Below, piece by piece: positions 56,283 through 63,819 of a DNA stretch of 64,000 nucleotides. Location of the stretch: positions 930,001 through 994,000 of the forward strand of contig CBDBUW010000010.1 in assembly GCA_965212195.1 (NCBI GenBank), in the 5' to 3' direction. The notes under the pieces are model-generated. The model had not been told where the DNA came from, made no database searches, and saw nothing but the letters and a program-made list of their open reading frames with translations. Source of the stretch: JAJCYK01 sp965212195 (GTDB lineage Bacteria > Bacteroidota > Bacteroidia > Cytophagales > Cyclobacteriaceae). Position numbers and translations under genes: made by a program. Each line of letters opens with the position of its first letter. Positions within the stretch are counted from its first letter, which is position 1.

Positions 56283-57257
56283 TCACTTATTGCGGTTAAT
56301 GGTGTAGGCTACCATTTGAGTGAGAGAGTCTTTGTAGGGAGAATCGGCAAATTGTGCTAAGGTATCCAAAGCCTCCTGAACAAATTGTTCCATGATGTGA
56401 TGGGCGTATTCAATACCTCCAGAATGCTTAACAAATTCAATGACTTCCCGTATTTTTTTGGTTTTATGGGTGTGGTTCTTAATAATGTACTTCACATTTC
56501 TGCGATCGCCCCAAGTAGCTTGTTTTAAGGAATATATTAGTGGGAGAGTCATTTTCTTTTCTTTGATATCAATTCCCAGAGGTTTACCAATCTCCACACT
56601 TCCATAATCAAAGAGGTCGTCTTTGATTTGAAATGCCATACCTATTTTTTCACCAAAGTGCCTCATGGCCTCTACCTGCTGCTCACCGGCTCCCGCAGAA
56701 GTAGCTCCAACAGCACAACAGGAAGCGATCAAACTGGCGGTTTTTTGACGAATAATATCAAAATATACTTGTTCTGTTATATCCAGATTCTTGGATTTCT
56801 CCATTTGCAAAAGCTCTCCTTCACTCATTTCCCTCACCGCATCCGAGACCAGTCTTAACAAATCAAAGTCACCGTGATCCACAGATAGCAGTAGTCCCCG
56901 TGAGAGCAGATAGTCCCCAACCAGCACGGCTATTTTGTTTTTCCATAAAGCATTAACTGAAAAGAAGCCCCTCCGGTAATCGGCATCATCCACTACGTCG
57001 TCGTGGACCAGGGTCGCTGTATGCAATAATTCTATTAAAGAAGCACCCCGGTAGGTGCTTTCGGAAATGCCTCCGCAAATACCGGCTGAAAGGAAAACAA
57101 ACATGGGACGCATCTGCTTACCTTTTCGTCGCACGATATAGCCCATAATCTTATCCAATAGCAATACCCTGCTTTTCATCAATGAACGGAATTTCCGCTC
57201 AAACTCCTTCATCTCTGCGGCTATCGGCGTTTGAATATTTACCAGGGACTGACTCAT
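56283..57257 (-). CDS. Polyprenyl synthetase (trans-isoprenyl diphosphate synthase)
   Basis: 324 residues. First Asp-rich motif HDDVVDDADYRRG and second KDDLFDYG, with ATLVHDDV and GEXX-like EGELLQME, show a long-chain prenyl diphosphate synthase (solanesyl/octaprenyl type) for quinones. In carotenoid-producing bacteria such enzymes can also supply GGPP; the location beside the crt island is suggestive only. Shares its upstream region with the MerR gene. Confidence 0.92.
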   Translation of the reverse strand: MSQSLVNIQTPIAAEMKEFERKFRSLMKSRVLLLDKIMGYIVRRKGKQMRPMFVFLSAGICGGISESTYRGASLIELLHTATLVHDDVVDDADYRRGFFSVNALWKNKIAVLVGDYLLSRGLLLSVDHGDFDLLRLVSDAVREMSEGELLQMEKSKNLDITEQVYFDIIRQKTASLIASCCAVGATSAGAGEQQVEAMRHFGEKIGMAFQIKDDLFDYGSVEIGKPLGIDIKEKKMTLPLIYSLKQATWGDRRNVKYIIKNHTHKTKKIREVIEFVKHSGGIEYAHHIMEQFVQEALDTLAQFADSPYKDSLTQMVAYTINRNK

Positions 57258-57267
57258 ATAGCGGATA

Positions 57268-57297
57268 CAATAATACTATCAATTTAGCCCAAGTCAA
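57268..57297 (-). promoter_or_regulatory. Promoter of the polyprenyl synthetase gene
   Basis: Minus-strand TTG (57297-57295), 19-bp spacer, TATTATTG (57275-57268; one mismatch to TAnnTTTG), 10 bp before the ATG. Confidence 0.5.
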
Positions 57298-57401
57298 AAT
57301 GTTGACATACATTCCCATCTGGTCATTAGCAGGCCTTTAGGTTGGTATCACTCACCTAATAACATGCTGTAGGCCTTCTTTCCTTATCAAACCATTTTTT
57401 T

Positions 57402-57431
57402 TGTTTATACTTATGTTGAGTTGTATAAACA
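57402..57431. promoter_or_regulatory. Candidate CarH-type operator, site A (upstream of merR gene)
   Basis: TGTTTA (57402-57407), 18 bp, TAAACA (57426-57431). The arms extend to a perfect 9-bp inverted repeat TGTTTATAC/GTATAAACA. Located 63 bp before the regulator's ATG, in the space shared with the polyprenyl synthetase. Same half-sites and spacing as sites B1 and C. Confidence 0.75.
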
Positions 57432-57494
57432 TTTTAAGTGCTGAGCGAGTTAATTAGAAAGGAATACTCAAAATTGACCCAACCAAATTAAGAC

Positions 57495-58406
57495 ATGAGT
57501 AGATATTCCATAAAGGACCTGGAGAATTTAAGCGGAATAAAGGCCCATACCATACGAGTATGGGAGCAACGACATGGGATTATCAATCCTAAACGTACCC
57601 CTACCAATATCCGATACTACGATTCCGGCGATTTGAAGATGATATTGAATATTGCGCGACTTAAGGAGAATGGATTTAAAATTTCCAAAATAGCGGCGAT
57701 GAGCCACGACGACATTCTCAGTTCGGTCATGGATCTTACCGATTCTCATCCCAAAGATTTCGAAAACCACATACACAACCTAACTACCTCCATGATCGAT
57801 CTGGATGAGGCGCTATTTGAAAACTCCTTGTCCACCAGTATTCTGCAGATGGGATTCGAATCCACTATGGTGCAGGTGATCTATCCGTTTCTGGTTAAAA
57901 TCGGCTTTTTATGGCAGGCAGAGGCTATTCATCCTGCTCAGGAACACTTTATTACTTGCCTGATCAGACAGAAGATTATTGCCGCCATTGATGGGCAAAA
58001 ATTGGTTAGTGGACCCGGTAATAAGAAGTTTATGTTGTTTCTTCCCGAACAAGAGTTACATGAAATTAATCTGCTCTTTGCCCACTTTATCTTAAAAAAA
58101 TATGGAAATCAGGTAGTCTATTTAGGTCAGAGTTTACCTATGACAGACATTATTTTAGCCTACGATCTCCATAAACCCCAGTACTTGCTAACCTCACTTA
58201 CCAGCTTCCCCAAAAAGCGGCTGGTACAATCTTTTATCGATACCTTAGCCGGGCAATTTCCCCAGGCCAAGATCCTGCTGGGAGGTTCTATTGTAACCAA
58301 TGATTCCTACAAGCTCCCTGATAATGTCTCTGTTTTAAGCACAGTAGACCACCTATATGCTTATTGCCAAAATTCCGATGTCATAGGCAGTCCCGCAATA
58401 GCATAG
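57495..58406 (+). CDS. MerR-family transcriptional regulator with cobalamin-binding domain (CarH/LitR type)
   Basis: 303 residues. N-terminal MerR winged helix (YSIKDLENLSGIKAHTIRVWEQRHG, about 4-28, then RYYDSGDL). Residues about 90-165 are the helical cap with Trp140-x9-Glu150-His151, the W-x9-EH pattern of CarH that contacts 5'-deoxyadenosylcobalamin. The B12 Rossmann domain (about 178-290) has the lower-ligand His189 in ELHEIN (DxHxxG with Gly replaced by Asn), Ser near 234-237 and GG at 263-264. CarH proteins repress carotenoid genes in the dark and dissociate when light breaks the Co-C bond. Next gene is the ECF sigma factor, 118 bp away. Confidence 0.9.
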   Translation: MSRYSIKDLENLSGIKAHTIRVWEQRHGIINPKRTPTNIRYYDSGDLKMILNIARLKENGFKISKIAAMSHDDILSSVMDLTDSHPKDFENHIHNLTTSMIDLDEALFENSLSTSILQMGFESTMVQVIYPFLVKIGFLWQAEAIHPAQEHFITCLIRQKIIAAIDGQKLVSGPGNKKFMLFLPEQELHEINLLFAHFILKKYGNQVVYLGQSLPMTDIILAYDLHKPQYLLTSLTSFPKKRLVQSFIDTLAGQFPQAKILLGGSIVTNDSYKLPDNVSVLSTVDHLYAYCQNSDVIGSPAIA

Positions 58407-58446
58407 GAACGCAAAATTGGTCACAGTAAGCTCTATTATTTTTTTT

Positions 58447-58476
58447 TGTTTAATTATTTTGTTTATAAGTTAAACA
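58447..58476. promoter_or_regulatory. Candidate CarH-type operator, site B1 (sigma-crt promoter)
   Basis: TGTTTA (58447-58452), 18 bp, TAAACA (58471-58476). It contains the -33 TTG of the downstream promoter and ends 3 bp before the -7 box, so binding would exclude RNA polymerase. Confidence 0.75.
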
Positions 58477-58487
58477 TTTTATATTTG
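58459..58487 (+). promoter_or_regulatory. Promoter of the ECF sigma-crtI-crtB operon
   Basis: TTG (58459-58461), 18-bp spacer, TATATTTG (58480-58487): a full Bacteroidota sigma-A-type promoter 37 bp upstream of the ATG. Confidence 0.7.
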
Positions 58488-58492
58488 AATTA

Positions 58493-58522
58493 CGTTTAAC
58501 ATAATAACTAAAAGATTAAACA
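58493..58522. promoter_or_regulatory. Candidate CarH-type operator, site B2
   Basis: CGTTTA (58493-58498), 18 bp, TAAACA (58517-58522): one mismatch to the site A/B1/C pattern. It lies downstream of the -7 box and reaches to 2 bp before the ATG at 58525. Confidence 0.55.
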
Positions 58523-58524
58523 AA

Positions 58525-59031
58525 ATGGAAGCATTGGAATTTGGCTCTACCCTCAACAATTTAACTATCTCTCTCCGACCAATCGCCCTTCAACTCACTC
58601 GTGATAACGAAGATACCAACGACCTTTTGCAAGAAACTTTGTTGAAGGCCTTTCGCAATAGGCATCGCTTCAACGAAGGGACCAATCTGAAAGCTTGGGT
58701 TTACACCATAATGAAGAATACCTTCCTATCGAATTACCAAAAGAAGGTAAGGAGGAAAACCTATGTAGATTCTACAGACAATCAATACTTCATCAATACT
58801 GCTGCCGCGGGGTTCAGCAGAGAGTCTGCCGATACCTCCTTGAACATAGATGAGATACATTCGGCCATCAACAATTTGTCACCTCAATACAGGATTCCCT
58901 TCGAGATGCATTTTACCGGTTATAAATATGAAGAGATTGCCCAGCAATTGGAGATCCCTCTGGGTACTGTAAAGAACCGCATTTTTATAGCTCGCCAGGA
59001 ACTCAAAGAGAAGCTGAAAAACTTCGCCTAA
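58525..59031 (+). CDS. ECF-type RNA polymerase sigma factor
   Basis: 168 residues. Region 2 (DNEDTNDLLQETLLKAFRNRHRF, then LKAWVYTIMKNTFLSNYQKK) and region 4 (LSPQYRIPFEMHFTGYKYEEIAQQLEIPLGTVKNRIFIARQELKEKL, spread over 130-165) are clear; region 3 is absent, as in ECF factors. No anti-sigma gene is adjacent. In many flavobacteria this factor stands between a B12-type MerR regulator and crtI. Possible target promoters are the crt genes themselves or unlinked genes. Confidence 0.92.
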   Translation: MEALEFGSTLNNLTISLRPIALQLTRDNEDTNDLLQETLLKAFRNRHRFNEGTNLKAWVYTIMKNTFLSNYQKKVRRKTYVDSTDNQYFINTAAAGFSRESADTSLNIDEIHSAINNLSPQYRIPFEMHFTGYKYEEIAQQLEIPLGTVKNRIFIARQELKEKLKNFA

Positions 59032-59037
59032 TTCTCA

Positions 59038-59045
59038 TATCTTTG
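59038..59045 (+). promoter_or_regulatory. Possible internal -7 element before crtI
   Basis: TATCTTTG, perfect TAnnTTTG, 5 bp upstream of the crtI ATG, which would give a nearly leaderless mRNA. No TTG at -33, so weak evidence. Confidence 0.3.
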
Positions 59046-59050
59046 CGCCA

Positions 59051-60529
59051 ATGGCCCAAACAAAAGTGGTGATCATCGGCTCCGGGTTTGCGGGTTTAGC
59101 AGCTGCCAGCTGTCTGGCCCAGCAGGGTTTTGGGGTAACTGTATTGGAAAAGAACTCTTCTGCAGGCGGCCGAGCCAGAAAATTCCACACCCAAGGCTAT
59201 ACCTTCGATATGGGTCCCAGTTGGTACTGGATGCCGGAGGTATTTGAGACATTTTTTAACCGATTTGGTAAAAGTGTTGCCGACTACTATGAGTTAATTC
59301 GGCTGGATCCCTCCTATCAGATGATCTTTAGTCATGGGGACTTCGTCCGAATACCCGCAGGGTTTCAAGAACTGCAAGCTACATTTGATAAAATGGAACC
59401 CGGCAGCGGAGCGCGCCTGGATCAATTTTTAAAGCAAGCTGGCATTAAGTATCAGGCCGGTATGCAGGATATGGTGTACCAACCCAGCCATCACTTGGGA
59501 GAGTTCATCAACCTCAAAACCTTGAAGGGTCTGTTTACACTGGATATTTTTAAATCCTTCGACAAGCATTTACGGAAATATTTCCACGATCGTCGCTTAA
59601 TCCAAATGCTTTCCTTTCCCATACTTTTTCTAGGAGCTTCGGCCAAAGATACCCCGGCTTTGTACAGCCTTATGAACTACGCAGACTTAAAGCTGGGCAC
59701 CTGGTACCCTAAGGGCGGTATGTATCGCATCGTAGAAGCTATGGTGGACCAAGCTCGTTCCTTAGGTGTAAACATTCATTGCGATCAAGAAGTGCAACAA
59801 ATCCAGGTGACCAAAGGCCGGGCACAAGGAGTGCGAACACCGTCCCAACACTGGCCGGCCGATGTGGTATTGGCAGGTGCTGATTACCAACATGTGGAAT
59901 CCCAACTTCTTGCACCTGAATATCGCACCTATTCCCCAAAATATTGGGAGAAACGAACTATGGCTCCTTCCTCCTTGATCTATTATGTGGGGTTAAATAA
60001 ACCCCTGCCGAACCTGGAGCACCATAACCTTTTCTTTGACGAAGACCTGGATTATCATTCAAAAGAGATCTATGATAATCCCTGCTGGCCTACCAAACCA
60101 TTGTTCTATGTTTGTGCAACCAGTAAAACCGACCCCACCGCGGCTCCACCCGGACATGAAAATATTTTTATCCTCATCCCGGTGGCCCCCGGGCTGGAAG
60201 ACACCCCGGAGGTCCGGGACCGCTATTTTCAAGTGGTCATAAAGCGTATGGAAAACCTTTTAGGAGAGGAGATCACCAACCACATCGATTATTGCCGGAG
60301 TTATGCCCATAATGACTTCATACAAGATTATCACGCCTTCAAAGGAAATGCTTACGGACTGGCCAATACCCTAAAACAAACGGCAGTGCTTAAGCCTAAA
60401 ATTAGGAGTAGAAAAGTAAAAAACTTATTTTTCACTGGTCAATTGACTGTTCCGGGTCCGGGGGTGCCTCCCTCATTAATATCAGGGCAGGTAGCTGCCG
60501 GAGAAATCGCCAAATTCACCCAACCTTAA
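59051..60529 (+). CDS. crtI: Phytoene desaturase/dehydrogenase
   Basis: 492 residues. FAD-binding VVIIGSGFAGLAAASCLA and the GGRARKF segment (about residues 40-46), and the C-terminal signature FFTGQLTVPGPGVPPSLISG, which defines bacterial CrtI-type desaturases. Converts phytoene stepwise to lycopene (or a related product) on the membrane using FAD. Starts 20 bp after the sigma factor stop; crtB follows after 4 bp. Confidence 0.95.
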   Translation: MAQTKVVIIGSGFAGLAAASCLAQQGFGVTVLEKNSSAGGRARKFHTQGYTFDMGPSWYWMPEVFETFFNRFGKSVADYYELIRLDPSYQMIFSHGDFVRIPAGFQELQATFDKMEPGSGARLDQFLKQAGIKYQAGMQDMVYQPSHHLGEFINLKTLKGLFTLDIFKSFDKHLRKYFHDRRLIQMLSFPILFLGASAKDTPALYSLMNYADLKLGTWYPKGGMYRIVEAMVDQARSLGVNIHCDQEVQQIQVTKGRAQGVRTPSQHWPADVVLAGADYQHVESQLLAPEYRTYSPKYWEKRTMAPSSLIYYVGLNKPLPNLEHHNLFFDEDLDYHSKEIYDNPCWPTKPLFYVCATSKTDPTAAPPGHENIFILIPVAPGLEDTPEVRDRYFQVVIKRMENLLGEEITNHIDYCRSYAHNDFIQDYHAFKGNAYGLANTLKQTAVLKPKIRSRKVKNLFFTGQLTVPGPGVPPSLISGQVAAGEIAKFTQP

Positions 60530-60533
60530 AATC

Positions 60534-61370
60534 ATGAAGGAACTATACGATCAGGTGTCTTTGAATTGCAGCAAGCTAGTAACGCGATCTTACAGTACCT
60601 CTTTTTCACTGGGAATCCGGTTTCTGGACAAAAAATACCACTACGCCATCTATGCCATATATGGATTTGTCCGCGCTGCCGACGAGATCGTAGATACCTT
60701 TCATGACTATCCCAAGGCCCAACTTTTGCAAAGATTCAAAGACGACCTTTACCAGGCCCTTGAGGATAGGATCAGTGCTAATCCATTACTTAACAGTTTT
60801 CAGATGGTAGTACATAAATACCATATTGAAAACGAGTTGATCGACACTTTCTTCCACAGTATGGAAATGGATTTACAACGGCAGGAATACGATCTGGATA
60901 AATACCAGGAATATATTAAGGGATCGGCAGAGGTAGTGGGACTGATGTGCTTGAGGGTATTTTGTGAAGGAGATCATGAGCAGTATGCAACTCTTAAGGA
61001 ACCGGCCATGAAATTGGGATCGGCTTTCCAAAAGATCAACTTCCTAAGGGATATAAAGAGTGACTACCAAACACTTGGAAGAAGCTATTTCCCAGAAGTA
61101 GACCTGGATCAGTTCGATGCCACTTGTAAAGAAGCTATTCAAAAAGATATTGCGACAGATTTCGAAGCGGGGTACCAAGGCATAAAGAAACTTCCCAAAG
61201 GAGCCCGGTTTGGGGTTTATGTAGCCTATGTGTACTACAAATCACTGTTGAGCAAAATTGGCAAAACACCCCCTGAGATCATCTTGACCAAGCGAATAAG
61301 AATTCCCAACCCCCAAAAATACTTGCTTTTTCTAAGATCCTATTTCCAGCACACCCTCAATCTGATTTAA
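60534..61370 (+). CDS. crtB: Phytoene synthase
   Basis: 278 residues. Head-to-head condensation of two GGPP to phytoene. First Asp-rich site VRAADEIVDTFHD (D-x-x-x-D) and second NFLRDIKSDYQTLGRSYFP (D-x-x-x-D) are conserved. Shorter than plant enzymes, normal for bacteria. The 3' end overlaps the convergent YpdA-like gene by 14 bp. No lycopene cyclase or hydroxylase is present within the window. Confidence 0.95.
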   Translation: MKELYDQVSLNCSKLVTRSYSTSFSLGIRFLDKKYHYAIYAIYGFVRAADEIVDTFHDYPKAQLLQRFKDDLYQALEDRISANPLLNSFQMVVHKYHIENELIDTFFHSMEMDLQRQEYDLDKYQEYIKGSAEVVGLMCLRVFCEGDHEQYATLKEPAMKLGSAFQKINFLRDIKSDYQTLGRSYFPEVDLDQFDATCKEAIQKDIATDFEAGYQGIKKLPKGARFGVYVAYVYYKSLLSKIGKTPPEIILTKRIRIPNPQKYLLFLRSYFQHTLNLI

Positions 61371-62337
61371 AACGAGCTTTTAAAGTATCCACGATCTTTT
61401 TAGCGTGATCCCGGGAGTTTTCAATAAACCATTTGTTGGTTTGTAGTCCTCCGCAAATAACGCCCGCCAAATATACGTTGGGCTGATTGGTCTCATGTGT
61501 TTCCCGATCATAGACCGGCGAGTGGATTTCGTCGTCATTGATCTTAATGCCTAAGGATTGTAAAAACTGAAAATCGGGTTGATATCCGGTCATGGCCAAA
61601 ACGAAGTCATTGGCCAAGGTCTTAGGCCCTTCGGGGGTCATAATATCAATTTCAAACTCCCGTATCTCTGTAATGGACGAACCAAAGTAGGCCTGCACCG
61701 TCCCTTCCTTTATACGATTTTCGATATCCGGCTTCACCCAATATTTCACGCTAGGGCTGATCTCACTTTCCCGCAACACCATAGTCACATGGGCTCCTTT
61801 ACGAAAAGTCTCCAGGGCCACATCCACCGCGGAATTGGCCGCTCCAACTACTGCAATATTTTGACCGTAGTAAGGATGGGGTTCATCATAGTAATGCTTC
61901 ACCTTGGGAAGTTCCTCGCCGGTGATATTCAACATATAGGGCAGATCGTAAAACCCTGTGGCAATGATGATAGATCGCGCCTGATATTGCCCTCTGCTGG
62001 TAGTAATAACATAAAGATCATCCTGCTGATTAACCTCCTCCACTTTCTCATATAACTTCAACTGCAGCTTCCAGCTGGAGGCTACCCGGCGATAGTATTC
62101 CAGGGCCTCTGAACGGGTAGGTTTACTTCCGTGTGATACAAAGGGTACCTCCCCTATCTCCAATCGATCCGAAGTACTAAAAAAGGTCATATTGTAAGGG
62201 TAGTTGTACAAGGAGTTGACCAGACACCCCTTGTCGGCAATCAGGTAGCTCATTTGAGCCCGTTCCAGTTCAATACCACAAGCCAATCCAATAGGACCAG
62301 CCCCTACTATAAAAGCATCTAAAATCTCGTTTGACAT
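61357..62337 (-). CDS. YpdA-like FAD/NAD(P)H-dependent disulfide reductase
   Basis: 326 residues from ATG 62337 (MSNEILDAFIVGAGPIGLACG); a TTG one codon earlier is not needed. Two-domain pyridine nucleotide-disulfide fold: FAD site GAGPIGL, NAD(P)H site VVGAANSAVDVALETFRKGAHV, and VYLAGVICGGLQTNKWFIEN near the end. No CxxC redox pair, as in YpdA, the putative bacillithiol disulfide reductase. Divergent from the photolyase. Confidence 0.88.
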   Translation of the reverse strand: MSNEILDAFIVGAGPIGLACGIELERAQMSYLIADKGCLVNSLYNYPYNMTFFSTSDRLEIGEVPFVSHGSKPTRSEALEYYRRVASSWKLQLKLYEKVEEVNQQDDLYVITTSRGQYQARSIIIATGFYDLPYMLNITGEELPKVKHYYDEPHPYYGQNIAVVGAANSAVDVALETFRKGAHVTMVLRESEISPSVKYWVKPDIENRIKEGTVQAYFGSSITEIREFEIDIMTPEGPKTLANDFVLAMTGYQPDFQFLQSLGIKINDDEIHSPVYDRETHETNQPNVYLAGVICGGLQTNKWFIENSRDHAKKIVDTLKARFKSD

Positions 62338-62340
62338 CAA

Positions 62341-62366
62341 CCGTCTATTTTTTCCGTCTATTTTTT
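62341..62366. repeat. Perfect tandem 13-bp duplication upstream of the YpdA-like gene
   Basis: CCGTCTATTTTTT occurs at 62341-62353 and 62354-62366 without interruption. It lies 4 to 29 bp upstream of the ATG, in the likely 5' UTR of the minus-strand gene. Confidence 0.8.
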
Positions 62367-62386
62367 GGCCTAAAATAATGAAAAAT

Positions 62387-62394
62387 CAAAACTA
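62387..62394 (-). promoter_or_regulatory. -7 element of the YpdA-like gene
   Basis: TAGTTTTG on the minus strand (perfect TAnnTTTG), 50 bp upstream of the ATG. Its -33 region would fall inside operator site C. Confidence 0.45.
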
Positions 62395-62408
62395 TGTGTC
62401 CTAAGTTT

Positions 62409-62438
62409 TGTTTAATTATTGTATTACATTTTTAAACA
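62409..62438. promoter_or_regulatory. Candidate CarH-type operator, site C (photolyase/YpdA intergenic)
   Basis: TGTTTA (62409-62414), 18 bp, TAAACA (62433-62438), embedded in a perfect TTGTTTAA/TTAAACAA inverted repeat. It shares 15 bp (TTTTGTTTAATTATT) with site B1. Upstream of the photolyase and over the -33 area of the divergent YpdA-like gene. Confidence 0.75.
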
Positions 62439-62493
62439 ATATACTACACAAACTCTTTGTGATCGTACTGATGGCATAATTTTGACCACACAA

Positions 62494-63810
62494 TTGAGCA
62501 AATCACCGGTAAATATATTTTGGTTTAGAAGGGATTTAAGATGGCAAGACAACACAGGCCTGACCCACGCCCTTGCCAGCGGGGTCGCTGTATTGCCTAT
62601 ATTCATTTTTGACCGGGAGATCCTGGATAAACTACTCAGTAAGAACGATGCCCGGGTGACATTTATTCATCTGCAACTAGAGCGACTACAAGGGGAACTT
62701 CAGCTCCAAGGGGGAGAATTACAGGTATACCATGGTACTCCCTTGAAGATTTTCCAGCAACTTATTAATGAATACCAAATAGATACGGTGTTCTGCAATC
62801 ACGATTACGAGCCCTATGCTAAGACCAGAGATTCAACCGTTGCCTCACTGCTGGAACCCCAGGGCATCCAGTTCAGGAGTTTTAAAGATCAAGTAATATT
62901 TGAAAAGTCAGAAGTAGTAAAACCCGACGGCAAGCCCTATTCGGTATTCACTCCGTATATGCGAAAATGGAAGGAGAACTTTCACGAATTGGGGGGGCTT
63001 GGGGAGCTTATGAATAAAGAAGCACCACCGGCCAACTGGCACCCTGGTAAAGGCTTTTTGCCCAGTCTTGATCAGATTGGTTTTACTGATAATCACACCC
63101 TTGAGTTTCCACCAATTCAAATTGATCCTAAACAGTTGCAACAATATCATCAAACCCGAGATTTTCCTGGATTAGGGGGCACCACCAGGCTGGGGGTACA
63201 TTTAAGATTCGGCACTGTCAGCATCAGGGAATTGGTGGGTTATGCACTGGCAAACAATGAAACCTTTCTCAACGAATTGATATGGCGGGAGTTTTACATG
63301 ATGATCCTGTGGCATTTTCCCCAGGTGGTTACCAAATCATTCAGACCAGCGTACGACCGTATCCCCTGGCGAAATGAGGCTTCAGATTTTGATCTTTGGT
63401 GTCAGGGGAAAACCGGATTCCCCTTAGTGGATGCAGGCATGCGCGAACTTAATGGCACGGGATATATGCACAACCGGGTCAGGATGGTAGTGGCCTCTTT
63501 TCTCACCAAGCATTTATTGATAGATTGGCGGTGGGGGGAAGCTTACTTCGCAGAAAAGTTGCTGGACTTTGAATTGGCCTCAAACAACGGGGGGTGGCAG
63601 TGGGCGGCTGGGAGCGGCTGCGATGCAGCTCCATACTTTCGGGTTTTTAACCCCTTTCTACAAGCCAAGAAGTTCGACCCCAATTTTGAGTATATTAAAA
63701 AATGGGTTCCTGAATGTAATTCACAAGACTATCCACAGCCCATGGTGGACCACGGTTTTGCCCGTAAACGGGCTATTGAAACCTACAAACACGCCCTAAC
63801 CGAAGTTTAA
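62494..63810 (+). CDS. phr: Cryptochrome/deoxyribodipyrimidine photo-lyase, class I-like
   Basis: About 438 residues. PVNIFWFRRDLRWQDNTGL is the photolyase N-domain start. FAD domain with TRLGVHLRFGTVSIRELV, ELIWREFYMMILWHFP, NGTGYMHNRVRMVVASFLTKHL, ASNNGGWQWAAGSGCDAAPYFRVFNP (binding FAD; flavin-adjacent Asn in NNGGWQWA). CPD repair with blue light is expected; cryptochrome function cannot be excluded. No in-frame ATG: candidate TTG codons at 62419 (inside the operator), 62482 and 62494. I prefer 62494 (MSKSPVNIFWFRRDLR after initiation). Confidence 0.92.
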   Translation: MSKSPVNIFWFRRDLRWQDNTGLTHALASGVAVLPIFIFDREILDKLLSKNDARVTFIHLQLERLQGELQLQGGELQVYHGTPLKIFQQLINEYQIDTVFCNHDYEPYAKTRDSTVASLLEPQGIQFRSFKDQVIFEKSEVVKPDGKPYSVFTPYMRKWKENFHELGGLGELMNKEAPPANWHPGKGFLPSLDQIGFTDNHTLEFPPIQIDPKQLQQYHQTRDFPGLGGTTRLGVHLRFGTVSIRELVGYALANNETFLNELIWREFYMMILWHFPQVVTKSFRPAYDRIPWRNEASDFDLWCQGKTGFPLVDAGMRELNGTGYMHNRVRMVVASFLTKHLLIDWRWGEAYFAEKLLDFELASNNGGWQWAAGSGCDAAPYFRVFNPFLQAKKFDPNFEYIKKWVPECNSQDYPQPMVDHGFARKRAIETYKHALTEV

Positions 63811-63819
63811 CCCCCCGAT

